DNA of 64,000 nt from Euzebya pacifica (GCF_003344865.1 NZ_CP031165.1:3539910-3603909), one strand, 5' to 3'; counted from the first letter of the stretch, positions 1 through 8,137 are shown. The notes: generated by a model from the letters alone, not told the origin. Translations and numbers: made by a program.

Positions 1-622
1 CGCGGTAGGCGCTCATCAGGACCGCGGCCAGCAGCCCCAGGCCGATGAACGCGATGAACGTGACCCCGTTGGAGTCGGGGTTCAGCCACGGGATGCCGAT
101 CCCGCGGTTGGAGACCACGAAGGCGTCCAGCGGGGTCGGCGCCTCGGTGATCTGCGGCAGCGACCCCAGCGTGATGCCGAAGTGCGCGATGAAGATCCAC
201 ACGAGGGCAGGCACGTTGCGGAACGTCTCGACGTAGAGCGTGCCGAACGAGCGGACCGCCACGTTGTTGGACAGCCGGGCGATACCGATCAGGATGCCGA
301 TGATCGTGCAGCCGGGGATGCCGACCAGGATCACCCGAACGGTGTTGAGGTAGCCGAGCCAGAAGGCGCCGAGCACCGTCTCGTCAGCCGCATCGTCGAG
401 ACCGGGGATGGCCGAACCGAACTTGCCGTCCAGGAACTCGAACCCCGTGGGCAGGCCCGCCGCCTGCAGGTTCGTCCTGATGTTGTTGTACAGGTACGCC
501 GCTACTGCGACGACCACCGCCAGGACAGCTATCTGTCCGATCCACCGGATGACCCTGACGTCCCTGTAGAACGGCGGATTCTCCTGGCTTCTCAGCGGCG
601 GAATGGGGGCAGTGGTTGACAC
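1..622 (-). CDS. Amino acid ABC transporter permease, AapQ/BztB-like (C-terminus off window)
   Basis: Inner-membrane subunit of an importer for polar amino acids, acting with the binding protein encoded just upstream. The reading frame is open to the window edge, so about 207 N-terminal residues are seen. Residues about 26-45 form a first membrane helix, followed by a roughly 40-residue extracytoplasmic insert before the conserved block NTVRVILVGIPG and the second and third helices. This insert and the GIARLS and YVETFRNVPALVW motifs match the long AapQ/BztB permeases rather than the short GltK type. The GTG start at 622 was chosen because GAGGAGG lies 4 nt upstream (627-633). It is separated from the binding-protein gene by 152 nt holding two strong hairpins. 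The exact amino acid specificity cannot be read from sequence. Confidence 0.88.
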   Translation of the reverse strand, partial: MSTTAPIPPLRSQENPPFYRDVRVIRWIGQIAVLAVVVAVAAYLYNNIRTNLQAAGLPTGFEFLDGKFGSAIPGLDDAADETVLGAFWLGYLNTVRVILVGIPGCTIIGILIGIARLSNNVAVRSFGTLYVETFRNVPALVWIFIAHFGITLGSLPQITEAPTPLDAFVVSNRGIGIPWLNPDSNGVTFIAFIGLGLLAAVLMSAYR

Positions 623-686
623 GTGGCCTCCTCGAGCGCGTGCGCTGTCGTCTTTGTGTCTGTTCAGTGTTTCAGATCGGACAGCA

Positions 687-716
687 TTCGGGGCGGACGT
701 TTCCGCCCGCCCCGAA
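687..716 (-). terminator. Stem-loop between binding protein and permease genes
   Basis: Arms TTCGGGGCGG (687-696) and CCGCCCCGAA (707-716) are perfectly complementary with a 10-nt loop. No U-tract follows on the minus strand, so partial termination or 3'-end protection is as likely as full termination. Together with the hairpin at 740-765 it could let the binding protein be made in excess over the permease, as is common in ABC importer operons. Confidence 0.5.
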
Positions 717-739
717 CACCAAGTGGCTGCTGGAGCAGC

Positions 740-765
740 TCGGCCGCCGGATCACCGGCGGCCGA
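740..765 (-). terminator. Perfect hairpin just after the binding-protein stop codon
   Basis: An 11-bp perfect stem (740-750 with 755-765) closes a 4-nt ATCA loop, starting 9 nt after the stop codon of the binding-protein gene. The very stable stem suggests a transcript 3'-end stabiliser or attenuator ahead of the permease gene. Confidence 0.55.
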
Positions 766-774
766 AACCGTGCT

Positions 775-1929
775 CTAGCGGAACGGCGGCGCGTAGTGCA
801 GGCCGCCCTCGGTCCACAGCTGGTTGACACCCTCGTCGAGGCCGATGGGGAGGATGTTGCGGTCAAAGATCTCCTGGTAGTTACCAACAGCCTCGATGAC
901 GCGAACGGCCCACTGCTCGTCGGGGAAGCCCAGGCCAGCACCGGTGGTCTGACCGTCTTCCTGACCGAGGAAACGGGCGATGTCGGCGTTGGCGCCGGCG
1001 TCGAAGGACCCGATGTTCTCGGAGGTCAGGCCGAACTCCTCGGCCTGGAAGGTCGCGAAGACGACCCACTGGACGATGTCGAACCACTGGTCGTCACCCT
1101 GACGGACGGCCGGGCCGAGCGGCTCCTTGGACATCACGTCGGGGAGGATCTTGACGTCGCCGCCGGTGTAGGTGGCGGCGAAGGACGCCAGACCGGAACG
1201 GTCGGTGGTGTAGGCGTCGCAGGCGCCGGTGGAGAAGTTCTCCGTGACCGCGGCCTCGTCGGCAACGTTGACGGGCTCGTAGGAGATGCCCAGGTTGTCG
1301 AAGTAGGTCTCGAGGTTCAGCTCGGTGGTGGTACCGGTCTGGACGCAGACGAGGTAGCCGTCCATGTCCTCGACAGCCTCGGCGGCGTCGTCGGCGTTGA
1401 CGAGCATGCCCTGGCCGTCGTAGTAGGTGGTGGCGGTCCACTGCAGGCCCAGCTCGCCGTCACGGGAGGCGGTCCAGGTGCCGTTGCGGGACAGGACGTC
1501 GACCTCACCGGACTGCAGGGCCGTGAAACGGGTCTCCGCAGACAGGTTGGTGTACTCGACGGCCTCGGGGTCGCCGAGGACGGCGGCCGCGACGGCCTTG
1601 CAGTAGTCGACGTCGAGACCGCTGTAGGTGCCACCCTCGTCGAGGGAGAAGCCGTTCAGCTGGCCGTTGACGCCGCACTTCAGGACGCCGGCGTCCAGCG
1701 TGGCCTGCAGGGTCGAACCCTCCGAGCCAGTGGTCGAGCCGGTGGACGGAGCGTCCTCGGTGGCGGCGGTGTCGTCGTCACCGTCTTCGCCCTCGGGGGC
1801 GGTCTCCTCGGACGTGTCAGCGCCCTCGGAGGACTCGTCGGTGCCATCGTCGCTCGAGCTGCAGGCAGCCAGGACGAGCATGGCCACGAGCATCATGGCG
1901 ATAAGACGTAGCTTCTTTGAGATGCGCAA
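775..1929 (-). CDS. Amino acid ABC transporter substrate-binding lipoprotein, AapJ/BztA-like
   Basis: Extracytoplasmic receptor of the importer, 384 residues. A lipoprotein signal ends in the lipobox LVLAAC, so Cys23 is the likely lipid anchor. An acidic Ser/Thr/Asp/Glu linker runs to about residue 70. The mature domain begins with the family-typical LDAGVLKCGVNGQLNGFS and contains the paired cysteines of the AapJ/BztA/YhdW family. The TTG start at 1929 is preceded by AAGGAG with an 8-nt gap; the nearby ATG at 1934 is out of frame. The length is close to the family norm of about 340 plus the linker. The permease gene lies downstream on the same strand. The exact substrate is not determinable; a broad polar amino acid range is usual for the family. 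Confidence 0.9.
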   Translation of the reverse strand: MRISKKLRLIAMMLVAMLVLAACSSSDDGTDESSEGADTSEETAPEGEDGDDDTAATEDAPSTGSTTGSEGSTLQATLDAGVLKCGVNGQLNGFSLDEGGTYSGLDVDYCKAVAAAVLGDPEAVEYTNLSAETRFTALQSGEVDVLSRNGTWTASRDGELGLQWTATTYYDGQGMLVNADDAAEAVEDMDGYLVCVQTGTTTELNLETYFDNLGISYEPVNVADEAAVTENFSTGACDAYTTDRSGLASFAATYTGGDVKILPDVMSKEPLGPAVRQGDDQWFDIVQWVVFATFQAEEFGLTSENIGSFDAGANADIARFLGQEDGQTTGAGLGFPDEQWAVRVIEAVGNYQEIFDRNILPIGLDEGVNQLWTEGGLHYAPPFR

Positions 1930-2057
1930 CGCATCGACTCCTTCGTGAGGTGTGCGGGTTGGGTTGGGTTGAGCGACGCAGTTCGTGCTCGCTCCCCGCG
2001 TACATGTGCGATCGGACAGGTCCGACCAGCCGCGAGGACCATAGCTACTACCGCGGT

Positions 2058-2077
2058 CATTGGCAATGCCATTGGCC
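2058..2077. promoter_or_regulatory. Palindrome/direct-repeat element upstream of the amino acid importer
   Basis: TGGCAATGCCA (2061-2071) is a palindrome with a one-base centre, and CATTGGC occurs twice in direct orientation (2058-2064, 2070-2076), 12 bp apart. It lies 130-150 bp upstream of the binding-protein start in a comparatively AT-rich stretch. It could be a regulator site for the importer, but no regulator is identified. Confidence 0.3.
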
Positions 2078-2080
2078 TGC

Positions 2081-2106
2081 TTCGGGTGGTATTAACACCA
2101 CCGAAA
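2081..2106 (-). terminator. Hairpin downstream of the truncated aldehyde dehydrogenase gene
   Basis: TTCGGGTGGT and ACCACCGAA pair with a single bulged base around an ATTAAC loop, starting 7 nt after the stop codon of the deoC operon's last gene. It probably ends that transcript before the amino acid importer genes. There is no clear U-tract. Confidence 0.5.
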
Positions 2107-2112
2107 CACGAG

Positions 2113-3000
2113 TCAGACGCCGGCCGGGTGCCAGACGGTCTTGACCTCCAGCGCGCCCCGCAAGCGCGCTGTTGTTGGCGGAGTGTGCCATGTCCCACTC
2201 GTCACTGTCGAGGGTCGCGCCACGATGCGCGTGGTCGAGCCGGCCGCCGATTCGAGCAGTCCGACGAGCTGTTCGGCCGACGCCCCCGTCAGGTCGATCG
2301 CACCGACGTCCATGTGGCTGGCCAGCACCGGGGCGAGCTCGTCGGTGTGACCGGTGAGCAGGTTCACCACACCTGCCGGCACGTCGCTGGTGGCCAGGAC
2401 CTCCGACAACGTGACCGCCGGGATCGGTCGCTGCTGGCTGGCGACGGCGACCACGACGTTGCCGCCGGCCAGCGCCGGGGCGATGGTGCTGACCAGTCCG
2501 AGCAAACTGGACTCCTGGGGGGCGATCACCGCAACCACCCCGGTCGGTTCGGGGGTCGAGACGTTGAAGTACGGGCCCGCAACGGGGTTGGCGTTGCCGA
2601 ACACCTGGGCGATCTTGTCGGTCCAGCCCGCGTACCAGACCCAGCGGTCGATGGCGGCGTCGACCTCTGCGGCGGCCGCCGTCCGGTCCAGTCCCTCGGC
2701 GGCGGCGACGTCGGCGGTGAACTGGTCGCGGCGGCCCTCGATCATCTCCGCGATGCGGTAGAGGATCTGGCCGCGGTTGTACGCCGTGCGCCCTGCCCAG
2801 CCGTCGACGGCCTTCCATGCCACCGACACCGCGTCCCGGACGTCCTTGCGGCTGCCCATGGCCATGTTGGCCAGGAACGATCCGTCAGCGGCCGTTGCCT
2901 CGTAGGTGCGGCCGGACTCCGAACGGGGGAACGCCCCGCCGATGTACAGCTTGTGGGTCTTGGCCACCGACACGCGGTCGGTCGTCGTGTTGTCGGGCAT
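2113..3000 (-). CDS. Truncated, non-catalytic aldehyde dehydrogenase-like protein (possible split ALDH16 C-terminal half)
   Basis: 295 residues related to the N-terminal and Rossmann part of aldehyde dehydrogenases. The frame stops before the glutamate (LELGG) and catalytic cysteine blocks, both present in the neighbour. The segment IAPQESSLLGLVSTIAPALAGGN aligns with IIPWNFPLLMAAWKLAPALATGN of the neighbour, but the following NAD-binding lysine motif is replaced by VVAVAS. It should therefore not be an active dehydrogenase. Its start overlaps the stop of the full enzyme (TGATG, one shared base), implying translational coupling. The combined 489 + 295 residues resemble the two-domain ALDH16 family, in which a complete ALDH domain is followed by a shortened pseudo-domain on one chain. 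A structural partner role is inferred. Confidence 0.72.
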   Translation of the reverse strand: MPDNTTTDRVSVAKTHKLYIGGAFPRSESGRTYEATAADGSFLANMAMGSRKDVRDAVSVAWKAVDGWAGRTAYNRGQILYRIAEMIEGRRDQFTADVAAAEGLDRTAAAAEVDAAIDRWVWYAGWTDKIAQVFGNANPVAGPYFNVSTPEPTGVVAVIAPQESSLLGLVSTIAPALAGGNVVVAVASQQRPIPAVTLSEVLATSDVPAGVVNLLTGHTDELAPVLASHMDVGAIDLTGASAEQLVGLLESAAGSTTRIVARPSTVTSGTWHTPPTTARLRGALEVKTVWHPAGV

Positions 3001-4469
3001 CAGATCGTCACCTCGAGGTAGGGGGCCAGCCCCTGGCGGCCGCCCTCGCGGCCGAAGCCCGACTCCTTGTAGCCGCCGAAGGGGCTGGTCGGGTCGAACC
3101 GGTTGAACGTGTTGGACCAGACGACGCCGGCCTTGAGCTGCTGGGCCATCCAGAGGATTCGGCTGCCCTTGTCGGTCCACACCCCGGCGGACAGGCCATA
3201 GGGGGTGTTGTTGGCCTTGGCGACCGCCTCGTCGGGGGTGCGGAAGGTCATCGTGGTCAGGACCGGCCCGAAGATCTCCTCGCGGGCAATCCGCATGGAC
3301 TGGCTGGCGTCGGAGAAGATCGTCGGTGGGAACCAGTAGCCACGGTCGGGCAGGTCGCAGGCGGGCGACCACCGGGTGGCACCCTCCTCCTCCCCTGCCG
3401 AGGCCAGCGCGGTGATGCGCTCGAGCTGCTCGGCGGAGTTGATCGCGCCGATGTCGGTGTTCTTGTCCATCGGATCGCCGAGGCGGAGCGTGGACAGGCG
3501 GGTCCGAAGCCGTTCCATCAGCGGTTCGGCGATGGACTCCTGGACGAGCAGCCGACTGCCTGCGCAGCAGACGTGGCCCTGGTTGAAGAAGATGCCGTTG
3601 ACGATCCCCTCGATCGCCTGGTCCAGCGGCGCGTCGTCGAAGACGATGTTGGCGGCCTTGCCGCCGAGCTCGAGGGTCAACGACTTGGCCGTCCCCGCCA
3701 CCGAGCGCTGGATGGCCTTGCCCACGGCGGTGGATCCGGTGAACGCCACCTTGTCCACGTCGGCGTCGACCAGCGCCTGACCGGTCTCACCTGCCCCGGT
3801 GATGATGTTGACGACACCGGGCGGCAGGTCGGCCTGCTGGATGATCTCGGCCAGGTGCAGGGCAGTCAGCGGGGTGGTCTCGGCCGGCTTGAGCACCACG
3901 GTGTTGCCGGTGGCGAGCGCCGGGGCGAGCTTCCACGCGGCCATCAGCAGCGGGAAGTTCCACGGGATGATCTGGCCGGCCACACCCAGCGGCTGGGGAT
4001 CGGGCCCGTAGCCGGCGTACCCGAGCTTGTCGGCCCAGCCGGCGTAGTAGAAGAAGTGGGCGCTGACCAGCGGCAGGTCGCTGTCGCGCGACTCGCGGAT
4101 GGGCTTGCCGTTGTCGATGGTCTCCAGCACCGCCAGCTCGCGGCTGCGCTCGGCGATCAGCCGGGCGATGCGGTACAGGTACTTCGCCCGTTCGCTGCCG
4201 GGCATCGGCCCCCAGACCTCGGTCTGGGCCCGGCGGGCAGCTGCGACGGCCCGCTGGACGTCGGCCGGTGAGGCATCGGCGACCTCCGCGAGGACCTCCT
4301 CGGTGGCCGGGTTGACGGTCTTGCGGAACCCATCGCCCTCGGGGGCGACGAACTCGCCGTCGATGAACAGCCCGTAGGAGGAGCGGATGTCGACGACGTC
4401 GGTGGCCTGCGGAGCCGGGGCGTAGACGAACCCGTCCGTGGGTGTGGTCGGCTGGGTGGTGTCGGTCAT
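3000..4469 (-). CDS. Aldehyde dehydrogenase, NAD(P)+-dependent
   Basis: 489-residue complete aldehyde dehydrogenase oxidising an aldehyde to the acid. Key blocks are the IIPWNFP and VLKPAE cofactor motifs, FTGSTAVGKAI, LELGGK with the general-base glutamate, and FFNQGHVCCAGSR with the catalytic cysteine. The ATG at 4469 was chosen because AGGGGA lies about 7 nt upstream and it sits 10 nt after the deoC stop; an earlier in-frame start would lie inside deoC. DeoC releases acetaldehyde, so acetaldehyde to acetate is the natural reaction here, though this is inferred from context. The gene runs into the truncated ALDH-like gene with a one-base overlap. Confidence 0.9.
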   Translation of the reverse strand: MTDTTQPTTPTDGFVYAPAPQATDVVDIRSSYGLFIDGEFVAPEGDGFRKTVNPATEEVLAEVADASPADVQRAVAAARRAQTEVWGPMPGSERAKYLYRIARLIAERSRELAVLETIDNGKPIRESRDSDLPLVSAHFFYYAGWADKLGYAGYGPDPQPLGVAGQIIPWNFPLLMAAWKLAPALATGNTVVLKPAETTPLTALHLAEIIQQADLPPGVVNIITGAGETGQALVDADVDKVAFTGSTAVGKAIQRSVAGTAKSLTLELGGKAANIVFDDAPLDQAIEGIVNGIFFNQGHVCCAGSRLLVQESIAEPLMERLRTRLSTLRLGDPMDKNTDIGAINSAEQLERITALASAGEEEGATRWSPACDLPDRGYWFPPTIFSDASQSMRIAREEIFGPVLTTMTFRTPDEAVAKANNTPYGLSAGVWTDKGSRILWMAQQLKAGVVWSNTFNRFDPTSPFGGYKESGFGREGGRQGLAPYLEVTI

Positions 4470-4479
4470 GTCGGGTCCC

Positions 4480-5451
4480 CTAGTCGAGGGTGACGTAGTC
4501 GTGGCCCTCGTAGACACCGGAGGTCCGGCGCCGACGCTGGAGCAGCACGTCGTTGAGCAGGCTGGAGGCGCCGTAGCGGAACCAGTCGGGGGTCAGCCAG
4601 TCCGGGCCGGCGGTCTCGTTGACCAGCACGAGGTAGCGGATGGCGTCCTTGGACGAGCGGATGCCGCCGGCGGACTTCACGCCCACCTGGGTGCCGGTGG
4701 CGGCGCGGAAGTCCACGACCGACTGCAGCATCACCATGGTGACGGGGCGGGTGGAGGCCGGCGCCACCTTGCCGGTGGAGGTCTTGATGAAGTCGGCGCC
4801 GCCGATCATGGCCAGCACCGATGCCCGGCGGACGTTGTCGAGCGTGGCCAGCTCGCCGGTCTCCAGGATCACCTTGAGGTGGGCCCGGTCGGGGCCGCTG
4901 CCGCAGGCCTCGCGGACCGCGACGACTTCCTCCAGCACCTTGCCGTAGCGGCCCGAGAGGAACGCGCCGCGGTCGATGACCATGTCGATCTCGTGGGCGC
5001 CGTCGGCGACGGCCTGTCGCGTGTCGGCCAGCTTGACGTCCATGGCGGCGCGTCCGGCGGGGAACGCGGTGGCGACCGCGGCGACCTTGACGGCGCTGCC
5101 GGCGGTGATCCGCACGACGTCGGCGACCATGTCGGGATAGACACAGATCGCGGCCACCGGCGGGCACGTCGGGTCGTCCGGATCGGGACGCAGGCCCTTG
5201 CGCGCGAGCGAGGTGACCTTGCCGGGGGTGTCAGCACCCTCCAGCGTGGTCAGGTCGATCATGCGGATGATCAGGTCGAGCGCCCAGTCCTTGGACTCGT
5301 TCTTGATCGAGCGCGTCGCGAGCTGGGCCACTCGGGCCTCGGCACCGACCTGGTCGACACCAGGCAGTCCGTGGAGGAACCGACGCAGCTGGGCGTCGGT
5401 GGCAGTCGGCTCGGGAACGCTCTCCAGGCCTGGGGGGAGGAGGGTCGTCAT
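4480..5451 (-). CDS. deoC: Deoxyribose-phosphate aldolase
   Basis: Class I aldolase splitting 2-deoxyribose-5-phosphate into glyceraldehyde-3-phosphate and acetaldehyde in deoxynucleoside breakdown. 323 residues, the longer DeoC type with an N-terminal extension of about 70 residues. The Schiff-base lysine lies in DFIKTSTGK and the second active-site lysine in VGVKSAGGIR. CVYPDMV and EIDMVIDRG are also family motifs. It begins an apparent operon with two ALDH-type genes that could consume the acetaldehyde. The start at 5451 lacks a Shine-Dalgarno but has TAGCAT 9 nt upstream, overlapping the stop of the preceding gene, so it may have its own leaderless promoter. Confidence 0.95.
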   Translation of the reverse strand: MTTLLPPGLESVPEPTATDAQLRRFLHGLPGVDQVGAEARVAQLATRSIKNESKDWALDLIIRMIDLTTLEGADTPGKVTSLARKGLRPDPDDPTCPPVAAICVYPDMVADVVRITAGSAVKVAAVATAFPAGRAAMDVKLADTRQAVADGAHEIDMVIDRGAFLSGRYGKVLEEVVAVREACGSGPDRAHLKVILETGELATLDNVRRASVLAMIGGADFIKTSTGKVAPASTRPVTMVMLQSVVDFRAATGTQVGVKSAGGIRSSKDAIRYLVLVNETAGPDWLTPDWFRYGASSLLNDVLLQRRRRTSGVYEGHDYVTLD

Positions 5452-5466
5452 CGTGGCTCGATGCTA
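5452..5466 (-). promoter_or_regulatory. Putative leaderless -10 box for deoC
   Basis: On the minus strand TAGCAT (5466-5461) fits TAnnnT and lies 9 nt from the ATG at 5451. It overlaps the TAG stop codon of the upstream DUF2332 gene. No ribosome-binding site is present. No good -35 box is seen. Confidence 0.35.
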
Positions 5467-6588
5467 GCTGTCGGGAACGAACGGACGGGGGCTCCAGCGG
5501 AGGTCCTGGCCGTGCGCCTGCGCGACCCCGAGCTCCACGGTCTCCCCGCCCGGCCAGGTCGTCGCGAGCAGCGGGTAGGGGGTGCCGTCGTAGACCATCG
5601 CCGGTGGACGTGGTTCCAGCCGCAACCACACCAGCGGACTCGAGGCCGTGGCCGATCCGCCGACGTCGTCCAGCAGCCGGATCACGGCGTCCTGCTCGTC
5701 GGTCGGGACGTAGCGCCACACCACCGAGTGCGAGACGACGGTCAGCCCATCCGGCCGGTCCGGCAGCACGTCGGCCAGCCACTCCCCCGCCCCAGCACGT
5801 GTCGTGGTCGCCGGGATGGCCTCGGCCAGCGCCAGCGCGCCCTTGAGCCGTCCGTGCCGCGCCGGCATGTCGGCCCACACGGCGGCGGTCAGGGTCTCCC
5901 GGTCGTCCTGTGAGGCGGGGTCGAGCAGGTTCGGATCACAGCCCTCCCGGCTGGCCACCTCGACCGTCGTCGGCAGGTCGGTCGGCGGATCGACCCAGTG
6001 GCCCACCAGGTCCACCGGTGAGTCCGCCGGCCCCCAGGTGCTCGTCCCGTCCGTGGTGCCGTACCGGAACGCGTCCCATCGCAGGTTGAGGCCGGCCGAC
6101 GTGCCGATCTCCCGGTGGTGCAGCGGCAGGTCGTGCTGCGCGGCCAGCCAGGCCAGTCCCGGGCCGAGGGCCGCAGAACGTCCGACCTCGTTGGTCTGGC
6201 AGGGAAGGCCGGTCAGCTCGATCAGCTCCTCGGCATGGTTGGCCACCGTGGACAGGAACGTGGACCACAACCCCTCCAGCCCTGCCGTGCCGCCCACCGA
6301 GGGATAGTGCATGGCCAGCGCGGGTGCATGCCGCCGGAGGACCAACCGGTGGACGCCGGCCATGAACCGCAACGGGAGCGCCTGGCTGTCGGGCTGGTCG
6401 GCGAAACCCGACATCACCCGCCAGCAGGGACCGCCGAGGTCGACGTCGGTGGCGGCACCCCGCAGCAACGTGGCGTACATGGGCGAACCCAGGTCGGCCG
6501 CGGACGTCGCCTGGTTGCGCAGGCGAGCGACCAGGCGACTGCGGTCTGCTTCGGTGGCCGGCCGACCGGCCGACGGTGGGAGCGTCAT
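5464..6588 (-). CDS. DUF2332 family protein
   Basis: 374 residues (382 if a GTG at 6612 is used). Sequence character matches DUF2332, a family common in actinobacteria with no settled function: an N-terminal RFRNQA-like helix, the GSPMYATLL block, a central GTSAGLNLRWD motif with Rossmann/methyltransferase flavour, and a C-terminal VVYDGTPYPLLATTWPGG end. The ATG at 6588 is preferred because TACGTT lies 7 nt upstream, which would give a leaderless transcript. It is followed by deoC after 12 nt, but deoC may have its own promoter. No substrate can be named. Confidence 0.8.
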   Translation of the reverse strand: MTLPPSAGRPATEADRSRLVARLRNQATSAADLGSPMYATLLRGAATDVDLGGPCWRVMSGFADQPDSQALPLRFMAGVHRLVLRRHAPALAMHYPSVGGTAGLEGLWSTFLSTVANHAEELIELTGLPCQTNEVGRSAALGPGLAWLAAQHDLPLHHREIGTSAGLNLRWDAFRYGTTDGTSTWGPADSPVDLVGHWVDPPTDLPTTVEVASREGCDPNLLDPASQDDRETLTAAVWADMPARHGRLKGALALAEAIPATTTRAGAGEWLADVLPDRPDGLTVVSHSVVWRYVPTDEQDAVIRLLDDVGGSATASSPLVWLRLEPRPPAMVYDGTPYPLLATTWPGGETVELGVAQAHGQDLRWSPRPFVPDS

Positions 6589-6615
6589 CGTCGTCAACGT
6601 ACTATCCGCCACCCC
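6589..6615. promoter_or_regulatory. Compact divergent promoter, apparently leaderless in both directions
   Basis: Only 27 bp separate the two divergent ATG codons at 6588 (minus) and 6616 (plus). In the middle is TACTAT (6600-6605, plus) and, overlapping it on the minus strand, TACGTT (6601-6596); both fit TAnnnT. The GTAC core is symmetric. Neither gene has a Shine-Dalgarno, so both transcripts probably begin at or within a few bases of the start codon. Confidence 0.45.
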
Positions 6616-8091
6616 ATGCCTTCACTGCTCGCAGGCGCGCTCGTCTTCTTCACCAGCGCCGCCGTCCTCGTCCTCGAAATCCTCGCCGGTCGCCTCCTGG
6701 CCCCCTATGTCGGGGTCACCCTGGAGACGTTCACCGGGATCATCGGTGTCGTCCTCGCGGGGATCGCCTTCGGCACCTGGTACGGCGGGCGGCTGGCCGA
6801 CCGGGTCGACCCGCGGACCACGCTGGCCCCGATGTTGATCATCGGTGGCGCGTTCGGCGTCGCGTCCCTCCCCCTGGTCCGGGTCTTCGGCAACGCTGGC
6901 CTGGGGTCGGGTCCGGTCGCGATCGTCCTGCTGGCCACTGTCGGGTTCTTCCTGCCTTCCGCGATCCTCTCCGCGGTCTCCCCGACCGTGGTCAAGCTGC
7001 AGCTGAGCAGCCTGGAGGAGACCGGGACGGTCGTGGGATGGCTGTCGGCGCTGGGCACGATCGGCGGGCTGTTCGGCACGTTCGTCACCGGTTTCCTGCT
7101 GGTGGCGACCGCGCCCACCCCACCGATCATCTACGGCGTGGGTGGCGCCCTGATCCTCTCCGGGCTGCTGCTGTGGCCCTACCTGCACAAGGAGAGCAAC
7201 AACCCGGCGATGATCGCCGCGGTGGTGGTCCTGGCGCTGGGCTCCGGCGCGCTGGGCCAGCTGATCGGATCCCCCTGCCAGCTGGAGAGCGCGTACTTCT
7301 GCGCGTCGGTCAGCGTCGACCCCGAGCGCCCCACGGGCCGCCTGCTGGTCCTGGACCAGCTGCGCCACTCCTACGTCGACCTGCAGGACCCGACCCACCT
7401 GGAGTTCACCTACGCCCAGGCGATGTCGCACGTCCTGGAGACCTTCCGGCCGCCCGGTGAACCGCTGGACGTGCTGCACATCGGCGGCGGTGGCTTCTCG
7501 CTGCCCCAGTACCTCGAGGTCACCCGCCCCGGGACCTTCTCGCGCGTCCTGGAGCTGGACGACGCGATGGTCACCCTGGCGGAGGACGAGCTCGGTCTGG
7601 AGCTCGGCGAGGACCTGCAGGCGGTCACCGGTGACGCCCGCATCAACCTGCAGGCCGAGTCCGACGACACCTACGACCTGGTCATCGGCGACGCCTTCGG
7701 CGGGCAGGCGGTGCCGTGGCACCTGACCACCGTGGAGCTGCTGGAGGACGTGCAGCGGGTGCTGCGGGCCGACGGCGTCTACGCCATCAACCTGATCGAC
7801 TACGGCAACCTGGGCTTCGCGCGGTCCGAGGCGGCGACACTGCAGGCCGTCTTCGACCACGTCGCGATCATCGCCCCGCCCGAGCGGATCGCCAGGCGCG
7901 ACGGCGGCAACTTCATCATGGTGGCCGCCGACGTGCCGATCGACGTCGAGGCCATCGCCCAGCATGCGCTGGACACCGCGGACGACGACGTCGTCATCAC
8001 CGGTGCGGAGGTGGACGACTTCGTCGGCGACGGCATGGTGCTGACCGACGAGTTCGCGCCGGTCGACCAGCTGATGACGCCGCTGACCTGA
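6616..8091 (+). CDS. Fused MFS-type membrane / spermidine synthase-like protein
   Basis: 491 residues. Residues 1 to about 220 contain about seven hydrophobic helices; residues about 250-450 form a spermidine-synthase/methyltransferase Rossmann domain with VLHIGGGGFSLPQYL (motif I), RVLELDDAMV with the acidic ribose-binding residue, and YDLVIGDAFGG. This fused architecture is widespread; aminopropyl transfer has not been shown for most members and the substrate is open. The start at 6616 was chosen over much longer upstream frames because homology begins there and a -10-like TACTAT lies 10 nt upstream. The final codons overlap a 21-bp tandem duplication. Confidence 0.85.
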   Translation: MPSLLAGALVFFTSAAVLVLEILAGRLLAPYVGVTLETFTGIIGVVLAGIAFGTWYGGRLADRVDPRTTLAPMLIIGGAFGVASLPLVRVFGNAGLGSGPVAIVLLATVGFFLPSAILSAVSPTVVKLQLSSLEETGTVVGWLSALGTIGGLFGTFVTGFLLVATAPTPPIIYGVGGALILSGLLLWPYLHKESNNPAMIAAVVVLALGSGALGQLIGSPCQLESAYFCASVSVDPERPTGRLLVLDQLRHSYVDLQDPTHLEFTYAQAMSHVLETFRPPGEPLDVLHIGGGGFSLPQYLEVTRPGTFSRVLELDDAMVTLAEDELGLELGEDLQAVTGDARINLQAESDDTYDLVIGDAFGGQAVPWHLTTVELLEDVQRVLRADGVYAINLIDYGNLGFARSEAATLQAVFDHVAIIAPPERIARRDGGNFIMVAADVPIDVEAIAQHALDTADDDVVITGAEVDDFVGDGMVLTDEFAPVDQLMTPLT

Positions 8092-8122
8092 CGCGTTCCG
8101 ACGCTGACCTGACGCGTTCCGA
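8081..8122. repeat. 21-bp tandem duplication spanning a stop codon
   Basis: Two identical 21-bp units (8081-8101, 8102-8122) lie head to tail. The first contains the last codons and TGA of the spermidine-synthase-like gene. The second is in the intergenic space before the convergent CWB2 gene. Confidence 0.85.
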
Positions 8123-8137
8123 GCGCCCGCCGTCGGG

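Noticed and set aside
2113-3372. A 419-codon reading of the truncated aldehyde dehydrogenase
   Set aside because: The first 124 codons lie within the full dehydrogenase gene in another frame; the ATG at 3000 fits the overlap and homology.
3373-3780. Plus-strand open frames opposite the aldehyde dehydrogenase
   Set aside because: Ser/Ala/Arg-rich shadow translation of the reverse strand of a well-supported gene.
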